This document shows, piece by piece, positions 42,021 through 49,474 of a stretch of 64,000 nucleotides of DNA. The stretch comes from Crocinitomicaceae bacterium (GTDB lineage Bacteria > Bacteroidota > Bacteroidia > Flavobacteriales_D > Crocinitomicaceae). Made by a program: the position numbers and the translations under genes. Location of the stretch: positions 650,209 to 714,208 of the forward strand of contig JAJTCM010000002.1 in the NCBI GenBank assembly GCA_021325675.1, in the 5' to 3' direction. Each line of letters opens with the position of its first letter. Position 1 is the first letter of the stretch. The notes under the pieces are model-generated. The model was not told the DNA's origin and did not search any database. It was given only the letters and a program-made list of their open reading frames with translations.

Positions 42021-44204
42021 TTAGTTCGCCATCTCACTCATGAACTTGATCCGCATCAGGCGCAGCTCTTCTTCGGTATAATCGCCGTCGAATTCATGAT
42101 AAGCAGTAATGAGATCGTCTGTTTCAGCCTCCTTGAAATAATCGTAAATCTCATCCTGGTTGTCCGGATCGAGGATATCGTCGATGTAATAATTGATGTT
42201 CACACGCGTCCCGGAGGAAACAATGGCTTCAATTTCTTCGATGATCTCGTCCAGTGATTTGCCCTGCGATTTGCCAATGTCTTCCAGCGGCAGCTTGCGG
42301 TCAATGTTCTGGATCAGCTGAACCTTCAGTCCGGATTTATTGACAAGCGATTTCACCACGAGGTCCTGCGGACGTTCGATGTCGTTTTCTTCCACGTACT
42401 TCTTGATCAGCTCGAGGAATGGAGCGCCGTAACGGCTCGCTTTCCCGGTACCAACGCCCTGGATATTCGTCAGCTCATCCATGTTGATCGGGTATTGCAG
42501 GCACATATCTTTCAAGGACGGTTCCTGGAAAATCACGAACGGAGGTATGTTTTTCTGCTTGGAAATGTTTTTACGCATTTCAAGAAGCATATCGTAAAGT
42601 GCTTCGTCAAAAGCCCCGCCTTTGGCGCTGACCACTGTGTCGTCATCGTCTGTCCCGGAGAAGTCGTGCTCTTTGATAAGCTTGTATGGGAACGGTTTTG
42701 CGATGAACTCGTGGCCTTTTTCGGTCATTTTGATCGTACCGTAAGTTTCGATGTCTTTGTAAATAAAACCTCCTACAAGACTTTGGCGGATAACGGCATT
42801 CCAGAAATGTTCGTCGCGCTCTTTTCCTTTGCCGAAAAGCTCATGTTTATCGTGTCTGTAGCTTTTGATTTCGGCAATGACGTTCCCGGCAATGAAAGCG
42901 CACAAATGTTTGGCTTTTTGCTGTTCTTCGAGGGCCATGACGCTGTCGAGCAGGATTTTGATGTATTCCTGTCCTTCGTAGCGGTCACGCGGATGGCGGC
43001 AGTTGTCGCACATGCTGTTACATCTCGATTCCTCAAATTGTTCGCCGAAATAATGTAAAATGTATTTCCGCCTGCACACGGAAGTCTCGGAATAGGACAC
43101 CATCTCGTTGAGGAGCTGTTTCCCGATTTCCTGTTCCGCAACGGGTTTGCCCTGCAGGAATTTTTCTAATTTTTCAATGTCCTTGTAGCTGTAGAAAACT
43201 ACACATTCACCTTCACCTCCGTCGCGGCCTGCGCGCCCGGTTTCCTGGTAATAGCTTTCAACCGATTTCGGGATATCGTGGTGGATCACAAAACGCACGT
43301 CCGGCTTGTCTATCCCCATTCCGAAAGCGATGGTAGCAACGATAACGCTTGCTTCTTCCATCAGGAACATATCCTGGTGCCTTCCGCGGGTATTGGCGTC
43401 CAGGCCGGCATGGTAAGGCAGCGCATTGATGCCGTTCACATTCAGCAATTCGGCGAGCTCCTCCACTTTTTTACGGCTCAGGCAGTAAATGATGCCCGAT
43501 TTGCCGGAATTGGAGCGGATATAGCGGATGATTTCTTTTTCAACGTCTTTTTTCGGACGGATCTCGTAATACAGGTTATCGCGGTTAAACGAAGACTTAT
43601 AAACGGTCGCGTCCAGCATATTCAGGTTTTTCTGGATATCGAACTGAACTTTCGGTGTTGCCGTTGCAGTAAGCGCAATGATCGGCACATTGGAGATTTT
43701 CTCAAAAATTTCGCGCAGTCTGCGGTATTCCGGGCGGAAATCATGTCCCCATTCTGAAATACAGTGTGCTTCGTCAATAGCAAAAAAGGAGATATTGACT
43801 GAGGTGAGGAAGTCAATATATTCTTGTTTGGTAAGCGATTCCGGTGCAACGTACAACAGTTTGGTTTTTCCCGCGGTAATATCGGTTTTCACCCGCGTGA
43901 TTTCGGATTTTGACAGGGAGGAGTTAAGGAAATGCGCCACAGCTTCACTGTCGCTTACATTCCGGATGGCATCTACCTGGTTTTTCATCAATGCGATCAG
44001 GGGGGAAACAACGATGGCCGTTCCCTCTGACAACAAGGCTGGTAACTGATAACATAAGGATTTTCCACCACCCGTCGGCATAATGACGAAGGTGTTTTTA
44101 CCATCTAAGACGTTGTTGATAATGTCTTCCTGTTTTCCTTTGAAGCTATCGAAACCAAAAAATGTGCGCAAAGCACCTTTTAGACTTTCTTGAACTACTG
44201 GCAT
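42021..44204 (-). CDS. recQ: ATP-dependent DNA helicase RecQ
   Basis: 727 residues. A 3'-5' helicase in recombination and repair. Walker A PTGGGKSLCY (43-52), DEAH (144-147, in FFAIDEAHCISEWGHDFRPE), a Cys-containing zinc/RQC region (SRCNSMCDNCRHP) and an HRDC-like C-terminal domain (LLEMRKNISKQKNIPPFVIF) are visible, followed by an extra ~130 residues rich in Asp/Glu. The length is usual for Bacteroidota RecQ. It is monocistronic as far as visible. Confidence 0.96.
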   Translation of the reverse strand: MPVVQESLKGALRTFFGFDSFKGKQEDIINNVLDGKNTFVIMPTGGGKSLCYQLPALLSEGTAIVVSPLIALMKNQVDAIRNVSDSEAVAHFLNSSLSKSEITRVKTDITAGKTKLLYVAPESLTKQEYIDFLTSVNISFFAIDEAHCISEWGHDFRPEYRRLREIFEKISNVPIIALTATATPKVQFDIQKNLNMLDATVYKSSFNRDNLYYEIRPKKDVEKEIIRYIRSNSGKSGIIYCLSRKKVEELAELLNVNGINALPYHAGLDANTRGRHQDMFLMEEASVIVATIAFGMGIDKPDVRFVIHHDIPKSVESYYQETGRAGRDGGEGECVVFYSYKDIEKLEKFLQGKPVAEQEIGKQLLNEMVSYSETSVCRRKYILHYFGEQFEESRCNSMCDNCRHPRDRYEGQEYIKILLDSVMALEEQQKAKHLCAFIAGNVIAEIKSYRHDKHELFGKGKERDEHFWNAVIRQSLVGGFIYKDIETYGTIKMTEKGHEFIAKPFPYKLIKEHDFSGTDDDDTVVSAKGGAFDEALYDMLLEMRKNISKQKNIPPFVIFQEPSLKDMCLQYPINMDELTNIQGVGTGKASRYGAPFLELIKKYVEENDIERPQDLVVKSLVNKSGLKVQLIQNIDRKLPLEDIGKSQGKSLDEIIEEIEAIVSSGTRVNINYYIDDILDPDNQDEIYDYFKEAETDDLITAYHEFDGDYTEEELRLMRIKFMSEMAN

Positions 44205-44379
44205 ATTTTGAGAAACTTATTAGATCGTTTAAATCTAAAGTTAAGAAAAATTTACACGAAATTAAGAAAAATTTACCAAAATATTTTAAATTCCCTCATT
44301 TTTTCTACCAAATCCGTGCATTTGCCGTTGAATAGGAAAAAATGCCCGTGAGAAGACCTAATTATTTCATTATCAATAG

Positions 44380-45033
44380 CTATTTGGAAAGCGAAGATTC
44401 GATTTTATCCAGGGCAAGAACACCCAGCTGCATATTGTGCCATTTGTGTACCGGCTTTCCGTTGTCTATCCGGACAAAGGTCGGGAACTTACCGGCGGAT
44501 AAAGCCAGGCCTTCGTTCAGCTCGGAAACCAGCTCAATTTTAACCCGCTTGTCGAGGAGACTGCGCAGCTCTTTCGTTGCTTCCGGATTCGTGGAGCATA
44601 CAACGTATTTGATTCTCATCTGCGGGTTGCGTTCCACCAGGCGGTTGATCTTTTGGGTGGATTCGCGGCAGAAAGGACAGTCTGAAATCGTAAGCACAAC
44701 CAGATCAGCCTGCTTGCCATTGCGGAATTTCTGTGCCTTCACTTCCGTTCCTTCGCCTGCGTAATCGCCTTCATAGATCGGGTGCAAAATAAAACCGGCG
44801 CCGAATGGGAGTATAGCAACGACAACAAGCACCAGGATGCGCAGCGCTTTCGGCATGCGTTTCATCACCGGACGCAAAGCCATGGCCAGGAGAATCCCGA
44901 AAAGTAAGAGCAGGAAATAAGGCAGGGAAAAGGAAAAGGTCCAGGAAAGACCAAGGTCCAAAGCAAAATCCTGAACTTGTTTCAAAAAGATCACATTCAG
45001 GAGGATCAGCAGGATGTATATAATTTTTCTCAT
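44380..45033 (-). CDS. Membrane-anchored thioredoxin-like protein (CPFC motif)
   Basis: 217 residues. Three hydrophobic helices (about 3-25, 30-53, 63-85) precede a thioredoxin-like domain with LVVLTISDCPFCRESTQKIN, in which Cys119 and Cys122 form a CPFC redox motif. VCSTNPEATKELRSLLDKRV and TFVRIDNGKPVHKW complete the fold. The topology suggests that the redox domain faces the periplasm, but this is not certain. It may reduce or oxidise envelope disulfides. It is downstream of and on the same strand as two lipoprotein genes. Confidence 0.75.
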   Translation of the reverse strand: MRKIIYILLILLNVIFLKQVQDFALDLGLSWTFSFSLPYFLLLLFGILLAMALRPVMKRMPKALRILVLVVVAILPFGAGFILHPIYEGDYAGEGTEVKAQKFRNGKQADLVVLTISDCPFCRESTQKINRLVERNPQMRIKYVVCSTNPEATKELRSLLDKRVKIELVSELNEGLALSAGKFPTFVRIDNGKPVHKWHNMQLGVLALDKIESSLSK

Positions 45034-45102
45034 AACGTTGTTTTTAACTAAAGTGGTGCGTTAAAGGTATGCTATATTTCATGAAAATTTTCATGAAAAT
45101 AA

Positions 45103-45126
45103 AAAAGGAAGCCGAAGCTTCCTTTT
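45103..45126 (-). terminator. Rho-independent terminator with UUCG loop
   Basis: On the minus strand GGAAGC-UUCG-GCUUCC is followed by TTTTTTAT. It lies 20 nt after the stop of the 68-residue lipoprotein gene. Confidence 0.85.
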
Positions 45127-45146
45127 CCAATCAAAAAGAGATTCGA

Positions 45147-45353
45147 TTATTTCAATGTGCAAGTTGCATCTGCATCAGCATTTGAGTAAGTTGTTTTTGC
45201 AGCGTCACAAGAAGACTCAGCATCTTTTTTCTTGTAACCGTTCAATGGAATAGTTACAGTTTGCTCGTTAACTTTGCACTCACAAGTGTAATCTTTTTTG
45301 CAGGAAGCCAAAACAAACATTCCCAATACAGCGATAGCTAATACTTTTTTCAT
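45147..45353 (-). CDS. Small Cys-rich lipoprotein, unknown function
   Basis: 68 residues. A lipoprotein signal (MKKVLAIAVLGMFVLASC, lipid Cys at residue 18) is followed by KKDYTCECKVNEQTVTIPLN and two further Cys (in ESSCDAAK and ATCTLK), so four Cys in a 50-residue mature domain. I do not know a family name. It is bounded by its own promoter box (45389-45396) and a strong terminator, so it is an independent, probably well-expressed gene. Confidence 0.82.
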   Translation of the reverse strand: MKKVLAIAVLGMFVLASCKKDYTCECKVNEQTVTIPLNGYKKKDAESSCDAAKTTYSNADADATCTLK

Positions 45354-45388
45354 GATAAATAATTTTTATAAAGGTTTAAATTCGGGAG

Positions 45389-45396
45389 CAAATATA
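45389..45396 (-). promoter_or_regulatory. -7 promoter box for the 68-residue lipoprotein gene
   Basis: TATATTTG on the minus strand, 35 nt before the ATG. Confidence 0.5.
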
Positions 45397-45496
45397 TAGG
45401 TATTTTTCAAATGGCAAAATTATTTTCAATTTTTTTTCATAATCAAACTTCTCTTTAGTGTAAATTACTCATTCAAAATATTTTGCCTGGAAATAA

Positions 45497-45520
45497 AAAA
45501 GGGAGCCGAAGCCCCCTTTT
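45497..45520 (-). terminator. Rho-independent terminator with UUCG loop
   Basis: On the minus strand GGGGGC-UUCG-GCUCCC is followed by TTTTTTAT, 20 nt after the stop of the lipocalin-like lipoprotein gene. The layout and flanks are nearly identical to the terminator at 45103. Confidence 0.85.
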
Positions 45521-45539
45521 CCAAATATTATAAGGTGAA

Positions 45540-45935
45540 TTATTTAGGTTCGAGAACAGTAATCGTACCGTCTGATTCTTTAAATTCCATTTTGTCTTTT
45601 TCGTAAGTAACCACTTCGAAGATTTCGGAGTCACTTCCTGAGCCGTAATCAACAGTTACCGTGATTTTCTCATCTCCGATCACATATGTGAAAGGGAAGC
45701 TGATGCTAACGCTTGAGCCACCGGATGTTGAAGCATAGCTGTAAGTACCTGTTCCGCTTAATTTTTCAGTTTTCTTGAAAGAATAAATTTCAGTTTCACC
45801 GCTTTCAGGAGCTTCGCCGTCATAGCTTGTTACTTTCCACTCACCGTCGAGTCTTTTGTTGATTTTAGCATCTTTTGAGCAAGATGTCATTGCCATAGCA
45901 GTTACTGCCAGTAATCCAAATAATAATCTTTTCAT
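45540..45935 (-). CDS. Lipocalin-like lipoprotein
   Basis: 131 residues from the ATG at 45935 (MKRLLFGLLAVTAMAMTSC, lipid Cys at 19); the longer open frame upstream to 45980 would precede a clean signal peptide and is unlikely. After the Cys, KRLDGEWKVTSYDGEAPESG begins a small beta-barrel of the Bacteroidota lipocalin-like type, with strands SVSISFPFTYVIGDEKITVT and FEVVTYEKDKMEFKESDG. The ligand is unknown. Confidence 0.8.
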   Translation of the reverse strand: MKRLLFGLLAVTAMAMTSCSKDAKINKRLDGEWKVTSYDGEAPESGETEIYSFKKTEKLSGTGTYSYASTSGGSSVSISFPFTYVIGDEKITVTVDYGSGSDSEIFEVVTYEKDKMEFKESDGTITVLEPK

Positions 45936-45959
45936 TACGATTGATTTAAATGTTCGGTG

Positions 45960-45967
45960 CAAATATA
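45960..45967 (-). promoter_or_regulatory. -7 promoter box for the lipocalin-like lipoprotein gene
   Basis: TATATTTG on the minus strand, 24 nt before the ATG at 45935. Confidence 0.5.
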
Positions 45968-46011
45968 TATTTATTTTCAAATGATTGACCCGAAGCAGCT
46001 TTAAAATTTAG

Positions 46012-46019
46012 TAATTTTG
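46012..46019 (+). promoter_or_regulatory. -7 promoter box for the NifU-family gene
   Basis: TAATTTTG, 22 nt before the ATG at 46042. Confidence 0.5.
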
Positions 46020-46041
46020 CACTAAAATATTTTTCGAAATT

Positions 46042-46635
46042 ATGCAAGTTCCTGTTACCGTTTACGCCGAAATGACACCGAACCCTTCTACCATGAAATT
46101 TGTTGCCAATAAATACTTACTCGTTTCGGGCGAATCTGTTGAATTCACATCTGGCGCTGAAGCCAAAGGTTTTTCACCGCTGGCCGAGCAATTGTTCCAG
46201 TTTCCCTTTGTGAAAGGGGTTTTTATGGCGGCCAATTTTGTCACCATTACTAAAAACGACTCGCTTTCCTGGGATTACATCACCATGGAGCTCCGCGAAT
46301 TTATCAAAGGCTGGATTGCTGACGGAAAAGACGTGCTCGTTATGATGCCTGCGCCGAAGCCGGTTGAAACAACAAATGAAGAGCAAAAAACATACGCCCC
46401 TTCCGAATATGATGACGCAATCGTTTCCCTGCTGGAAGAATACGTGAAGCCTGCCGTTGAAAATGATGGCGGCGCAATCGAATTCCGCTCTTACGAAGAC
46501 GGTGTTGTTACTGTATTGCTCCGCGGCTCCTGCTCCGGCTGCCCTTCTTCCACCGCTACCCTGAAGTTCGGGATCGAAAACCTGCTCAAATCCCATCTGC
46601 CGGAAGTGAAAGAGGTGATCGCTGAGAACGGATAG
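46042..46635 (+). CDS. NifU-family Fe-S cluster carrier (Nfu type)
   Basis: 197 residues. The N-terminal Nfu domain (1-88, TPNPSTMKFVANKYLL) is followed by a linker (about 105-125) and a NifU C-terminal domain (about 126-197) with the cluster-binding pair Cys164 and Cys167 in GSCSGCPSSTATLKFGIE. Such proteins deliver 4Fe-4S clusters to targets. The stop (TAG, 46633-46635) is followed 4 nt later by a family-c repeat. Confidence 0.93.
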   Translation: MQVPVTVYAEMTPNPSTMKFVANKYLLVSGESVEFTSGAEAKGFSPLAEQLFQFPFVKGVFMAANFVTITKNDSLSWDYITMELREFIKGWIADGKDVLVMMPAPKPVETTNEEQKTYAPSEYDDAIVSLLEEYVKPAVENDGGAIEFRSYEDGVVTVLLRGSCSGCPSSTATLKFGIENLLKSHLPEVKEVIAENG

Positions 46636-46680
46636 TAATTAATGTGCTAATTATTGGGGTTACCAAAAATTAGTATATTA
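46636..46680. repeat. Intergenic repeat family c copy after the NifU-family gene
   Basis: taatgtgctaat at 46640-46651 is an exact match to the copies at 36346 and 40504. A downstream aattagtatatta (46668-46680) is a partly complementary arm. Confidence 0.5.
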
Positions 46681-46754
46681 TCACGTTATAGTTATGGAAT
46701 TTCGGCTAAGCATTCATCTTACAGAAAAGTTCAACGAATTAAAACTCTGTAAGT

Positions 46755-47468
46755 ATGAAAAAAATGATCTTAGCCGCTTTAACCGCATTCCCGGTTTTCG
46801 GTTTTTCACAAGGTTCTCTGGGTGAAGCTGTAGGAACAGTTGTAACGCAAAAAGAACGCGAACCGCTGATTAGCGCCAAAGTATATACGGAATCCAACGG
46901 AACGAAATACGGCGCTATGACTGATATCGACGGCCGTTTCCGGATTTCGGCCATTCCTCCCGGAAAATATTCTTTTACCATTGTCTTTGAGGGCGACACC
47001 ATTTCAGACCTCGTGGTTTCCGTACCGATGGACGGGATCGTGAATATGGGTATTATTCCTTTCAACGCCAGGATGCTTGACGGTGTAAGCGTAGGCCCGC
47101 CGATCATGCCCAACCTGATGTATGGCGTTGCTTCCGAAATCAAAATGGACCTGGAGCAGATCAAAAAAAGCCCCCAGAAATTTGACCAGAAGGCCATGAT
47201 TGCTTCCATGTCTTCCGATATCCGGCTGACGGACGACGGTGAGCTGGTGTTCCGCGGGGCGCGAAAAGGTGACATGGTGTACATGATGGACGGGGTAAAA
47301 ATGAACAATGTTGCCAATATCCCCAGCGCGGCAATCGGCGGCATGATGGCCTTTACGGGTGGAATACCGGCCAAATACGGCGATACAACCGGCGGTGTGG
47401 TCGTGATGGAATCCCTCGGGTATTTTGACTTATACCGCGCCTGGAAAGCTTCCCACCCGGACGAATAA
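46755..47468 (+). CDS. CarboxypepD-reg-like domain plus barrel-less TonB plug
   Basis: 237 residues. A signal peptide (1-19, ending FGFSQ) is followed by a carboxypeptidase-regulatory-like Ig domain (about 22-95, TDIDGRFRISAIPPGKYSFT) and a TonB-receptor plug-like domain (about 110-225: LVFRGARKGDMVYMMDGVKM, then GGIPAKYGDTTGGVVVMES). The normal ~600-residue barrel is absent. A strong terminator lies 24 nt after the stop, and the next gene is an unrelated small barrel, so this is not a simple frameshift. It may be a periplasmic partner of a receptor coded elsewhere, or a remnant (inference). Confidence 0.8.
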   Translation: MKKMILAALTAFPVFGFSQGSLGEAVGTVVTQKEREPLISAKVYTESNGTKYGAMTDIDGRFRISAIPPGKYSFTIVFEGDTISDLVVSVPMDGIVNMGIIPFNARMLDGVSVGPPIMPNLMYGVASEIKMDLEQIKKSPQKFDQKAMIASMSSDIRLTDDGELVFRGARKGDMVYMMDGVKMNNVANIPSAAIGGMMAFTGGIPAKYGDTTGGVVVMESLGYFDLYRAWKASHPDE

Positions 47469-47492
47469 AACGAAGCTAATCATTATTCGCAG

Positions 47493-47524
47493 AACCATCT
47501 TCACGCCCGAAGGTGGTTTTTCTG
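47493..47524 (+). terminator. Rho-independent terminator after the plug gene
   Basis: aaccatcttc (47493-47502) and gaaggtggtt (47509-47518), with one G-U pair and a 6-nt loop, followed by tttt. Confidence 0.75.
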
Positions 47525-47587
47525 TTCCTTAAATCTCGTTCCTCAACTATCCAAATACATAAATTGCACTTATCTGCTGGAAATTAT

Positions 47588-47595
47588 TATTTTTG
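47588..47595 (+). promoter_or_regulatory. -7 promoter box supporting the GTG start at 47610
   Basis: TATTTTTG, 14 nt before the GTG. Confidence 0.45.
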
Positions 47596-47609
47596 GAAAA
47601 AAAAATTTA

Positions 47610-48356
47610 GTGCGCTTTACGCTTAGCTATATCATTTTTATCTCACTTGCTTTCCGGCTCTCCGCCCAGGACCAGGATACGGATATCATGTCGCGTCACC
47701 GCCCGGGTGCATTGTGGTATTACGCCGGGGTTAAGCCGCCGCTGCCGGACAGGGTGCGCCGCTACGACCGCTTGGTCTTTGATATTGTCTACAACGACTG
47801 GATGTCGAAAAGCCAGAAACCTTTCAAAGTTTCGCCTCTTTCCATTGGCTTCAATGTCAACACGATGTTTGATGTCCCCATGACGAAGAACAATACGGTT
47901 TCCTTCGGCTTTGGCTTCGCTTACGGTTTGTACCGGGTCCGGATGAACGATTTTTTTGTGCGCAACGAAACAGAACAGTCCACGGAGCTGATCACCGACG
48001 TGAAACAATATGGTATTGAAAAATCCGTGTTTAAGGTCAATTCCCTTTCCATTCCTTTGGAGCTCCGTTTCAGGGGTACGAATTGGAAACACATCAAAAT
48101 CCATGTCGGTGGACGTGTATCGTATTATTTCCTGCCCAGCACTACGCTAACCGGAAATATGGACGGCAAGATTGTTTCCAAACAAAAAACGGTAGGCTTT
48201 TACGATTTCAATAATTTCAATGCCAGCGCACATATCCGTTTCGGGATCCGCAACTGGGGACTTTACGCCAGCTATGATTTCATGCCTTTCTTCAAAAGCG
48301 CGCAAAGCACAAAGCTCAACCCCTTCCAGTTCGGTGTGAGTGTTTCGTTGTTTTGA
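47610..48356 (+). CDS. Outer-membrane beta-barrel protein (GTG start)
   Basis: 248 residues with a GTG start giving the signal peptide MRFTLSYIIFISLAFRLSAQ. The mature protein begins with a conserved-looking segment (SRHRPGALWYYAGVKPPLPD, YDRLVFDIVYNDWM) and then has alternating strands such as VSFGFGFAYGLYRVRMNDFF and IKIHVGGRVSYYF, ending VSVSLF with the terminal Phe of a barrel. A porin-like or PorT-like role is possible; no specific function can be given. Confidence 0.75.
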   Translation: MRFTLSYIIFISLAFRLSAQDQDTDIMSRHRPGALWYYAGVKPPLPDRVRRYDRLVFDIVYNDWMSKSQKPFKVSPLSIGFNVNTMFDVPMTKNNTVSFGFGFAYGLYRVRMNDFFVRNETEQSTELITDVKQYGIEKSVFKVNSLSIPLELRFRGTNWKHIKIHVGGRVSYYFLPSTTLTGNMDGKIVSKQKTVGFYDFNNFNASAHIRFGIRNWGLYASYDFMPFFKSAQSTKLNPFQFGVSVSLF

Positions 48357-48447
48357 AACATGCTTTTTTACGCTCGCGGATTTTATTTTATGAATCCCTC
48401 TAACAAATTACCCAGGAACAGAAACCGTAACTCTGCGGAATTAGTGG

Positions 48448-48471
48448 AAAAAATCTGCGCCCATCTGCGGG
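48448..48471 (+). repeat. Intergenic repeat family d copy, next to the MarC stop
   Basis: aaaaaatctgcgcccatctg followed by cggg. It lies 7 nt from the stop of the MarC-family gene (minus strand), so it is in its 3' untranslated region, like the 40562 copy at the HU/SPOR gene. Confidence 0.6.
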
Positions 48472-48478
48472 GAAAAAA

Positions 48479-49072
48479 CTACTCAAACAAAATCTTCACA
48501 TTGCTCGCAAACAGCTTCACGGCGATTGCCAGGAGAATAATCCCGAAGACTTTTTTCAGGATGGCAATTCCCCCTTCTCCAAGCAGGTATTCGATCTTCC
48601 GGCTGAGGCGAAGCACAGCGTAAACGATAATAATGTTGATGAAAATCGCCAGCACGATGTTGATGTATTCGAATTCCGCGCGGAGGGAAATGAGCGTTGT
48701 CATCGTTCCGGCGCCGGCAATGATCGGAAACGCCAGGGGCACGATACTGGCGGTTTTTCCCGTTCCGTGGTCATTGAAAAGCTTTACTCCCAGGATCATT
48801 TCAAAGCTCAGCGCAAAAAGCAGGATGGAACCCGCTACGGCAAAAGATTCTACATTCACCCCGAAGAGCTTGAGCATACTTTCCCCGAAAATCAAAAAGC
48901 CGATCATGATGCACAAAGCAACGAGACTTGTCTGGAAAGAATGGATTTCACCGGCCCTTTCCTTAATTTTCAGGATCGTTGGGATGGAGCCGATAATATC
49001 TACCACCGCAAAAAGAACGATCGTGGCCTTCAACATTTCATTGACATCGAAACCGTAGAAAAATTGCATCAT
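48479..49072 (-). CDS. MarC-family integral membrane protein
   Basis: 197 residues, six predicted helices. VVDIIGSIPTILKIKERAGE at the N-terminus and PLAFPIIAGAGTMTTLISL in the middle are the two conserved half-sites of the MarC family. MarC was once linked to multiple antibiotic resistance, but that role has been disputed and the transport substrate is unknown. It is convergent with the outer-membrane barrel gene; a family-d repeat touches its 3' end. Confidence 0.93.
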   Translation of the reverse strand: MMQFFYGFDVNEMLKATIVLFAVVDIIGSIPTILKIKERAGEIHSFQTSLVALCIMIGFLIFGESMLKLFGVNVESFAVAGSILLFALSFEMILGVKLFNDHGTGKTASIVPLAFPIIAGAGTMTTLISLRAEFEYINIVLAIFINIIIVYAVLRLSRKIEYLLGEGGIAILKKVFGIILLAIAVKLFASNVKILFE

Positions 49073-49138
49073 CTTTTTTGATATTTTAAGCTAATTTATA
49101 ATTTTAATTCGAAAATTTTAACTGCGTTGCTTAGAGAT

Positions 49139-49183
49139 TCGAATTCCAATTTTCCATTCTATACGCTCAATTCTCCGTTTTTT
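49139..49183. repeat. Intergenic repeat family b copy
   Basis: gaattccaattttccattct followed by caattctccg is family b in reverse orientation. It lies between the divergent MarC and 81-residue genes. Confidence 0.35.
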
Positions 49184-49216
49184 CCTTTAAACTTCGCAGC
49201 TTAGCGCAGAAGTTCG

Positions 49217-49224
49217 TATTTTTG
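49217..49224 (+). promoter_or_regulatory. -7 box of the 81-residue membrane protein gene, leaderless-type
   Basis: TATTTTTG with 4 nt to the ATG at 49229. Confidence 0.6.
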
Positions 49225-49228
49225 CAGT

Positions 49229-49474
49229 ATGAAAAAGAAAGCTTTTCTCTTTTTAGCTGCATTTCTTGTTTTTGCTCAGCAGGCCTGGGCCCAGGGATGC
49301 TCGCAGTGTAAATTGCTGGCTGAGCAGGGCAGCGAAATGGACGACTCTGCGTTTGGCTCCAACATCAATACCGGGATTTTGTACCTGATGGCTGTTCCCT
49401 ATCTTTTATTGATGTTCCTCTTCAGGAAACGCATCATTGGCTTTTTCAGGGCCATGTTCGCCAAAAAAGCTTAA
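49229..49474 (+). CDS. Small secreted/membrane protein, unknown function
   Basis: 81 residues. A signal peptide (1-22, ending WAQG) is followed by CSQCKLLAEQGSEMDDSAFG, with a CxxC pair just after cleavage, and one membrane helix (about 49-66, ILYLMAVPYLLLMFLFR) with a basic C-terminus. The CxxC could bind metal or be redox active. Its stop overlaps the stop of the convergent PurF-like gene by 4 bp (TTAA, 49471-49474). The promoter is leaderless-type. Confidence 0.75.
   Translation: MKKKAFLFLAAFLVFAQQAWAQGCSQCKLLAEQGSEMDDSAFGSNINTGILYLMAVPYLLLMFLFRKRIIGFFRAMFAKKA

Noticed and set aside
46755..48356. Frameshifted TonB receptor split in two genes
   Set aside because: A strong terminator and a new promoter box lie between, and the second protein is a 248-residue barrel with its own signal peptide, not the missing ~600-residue barrel.
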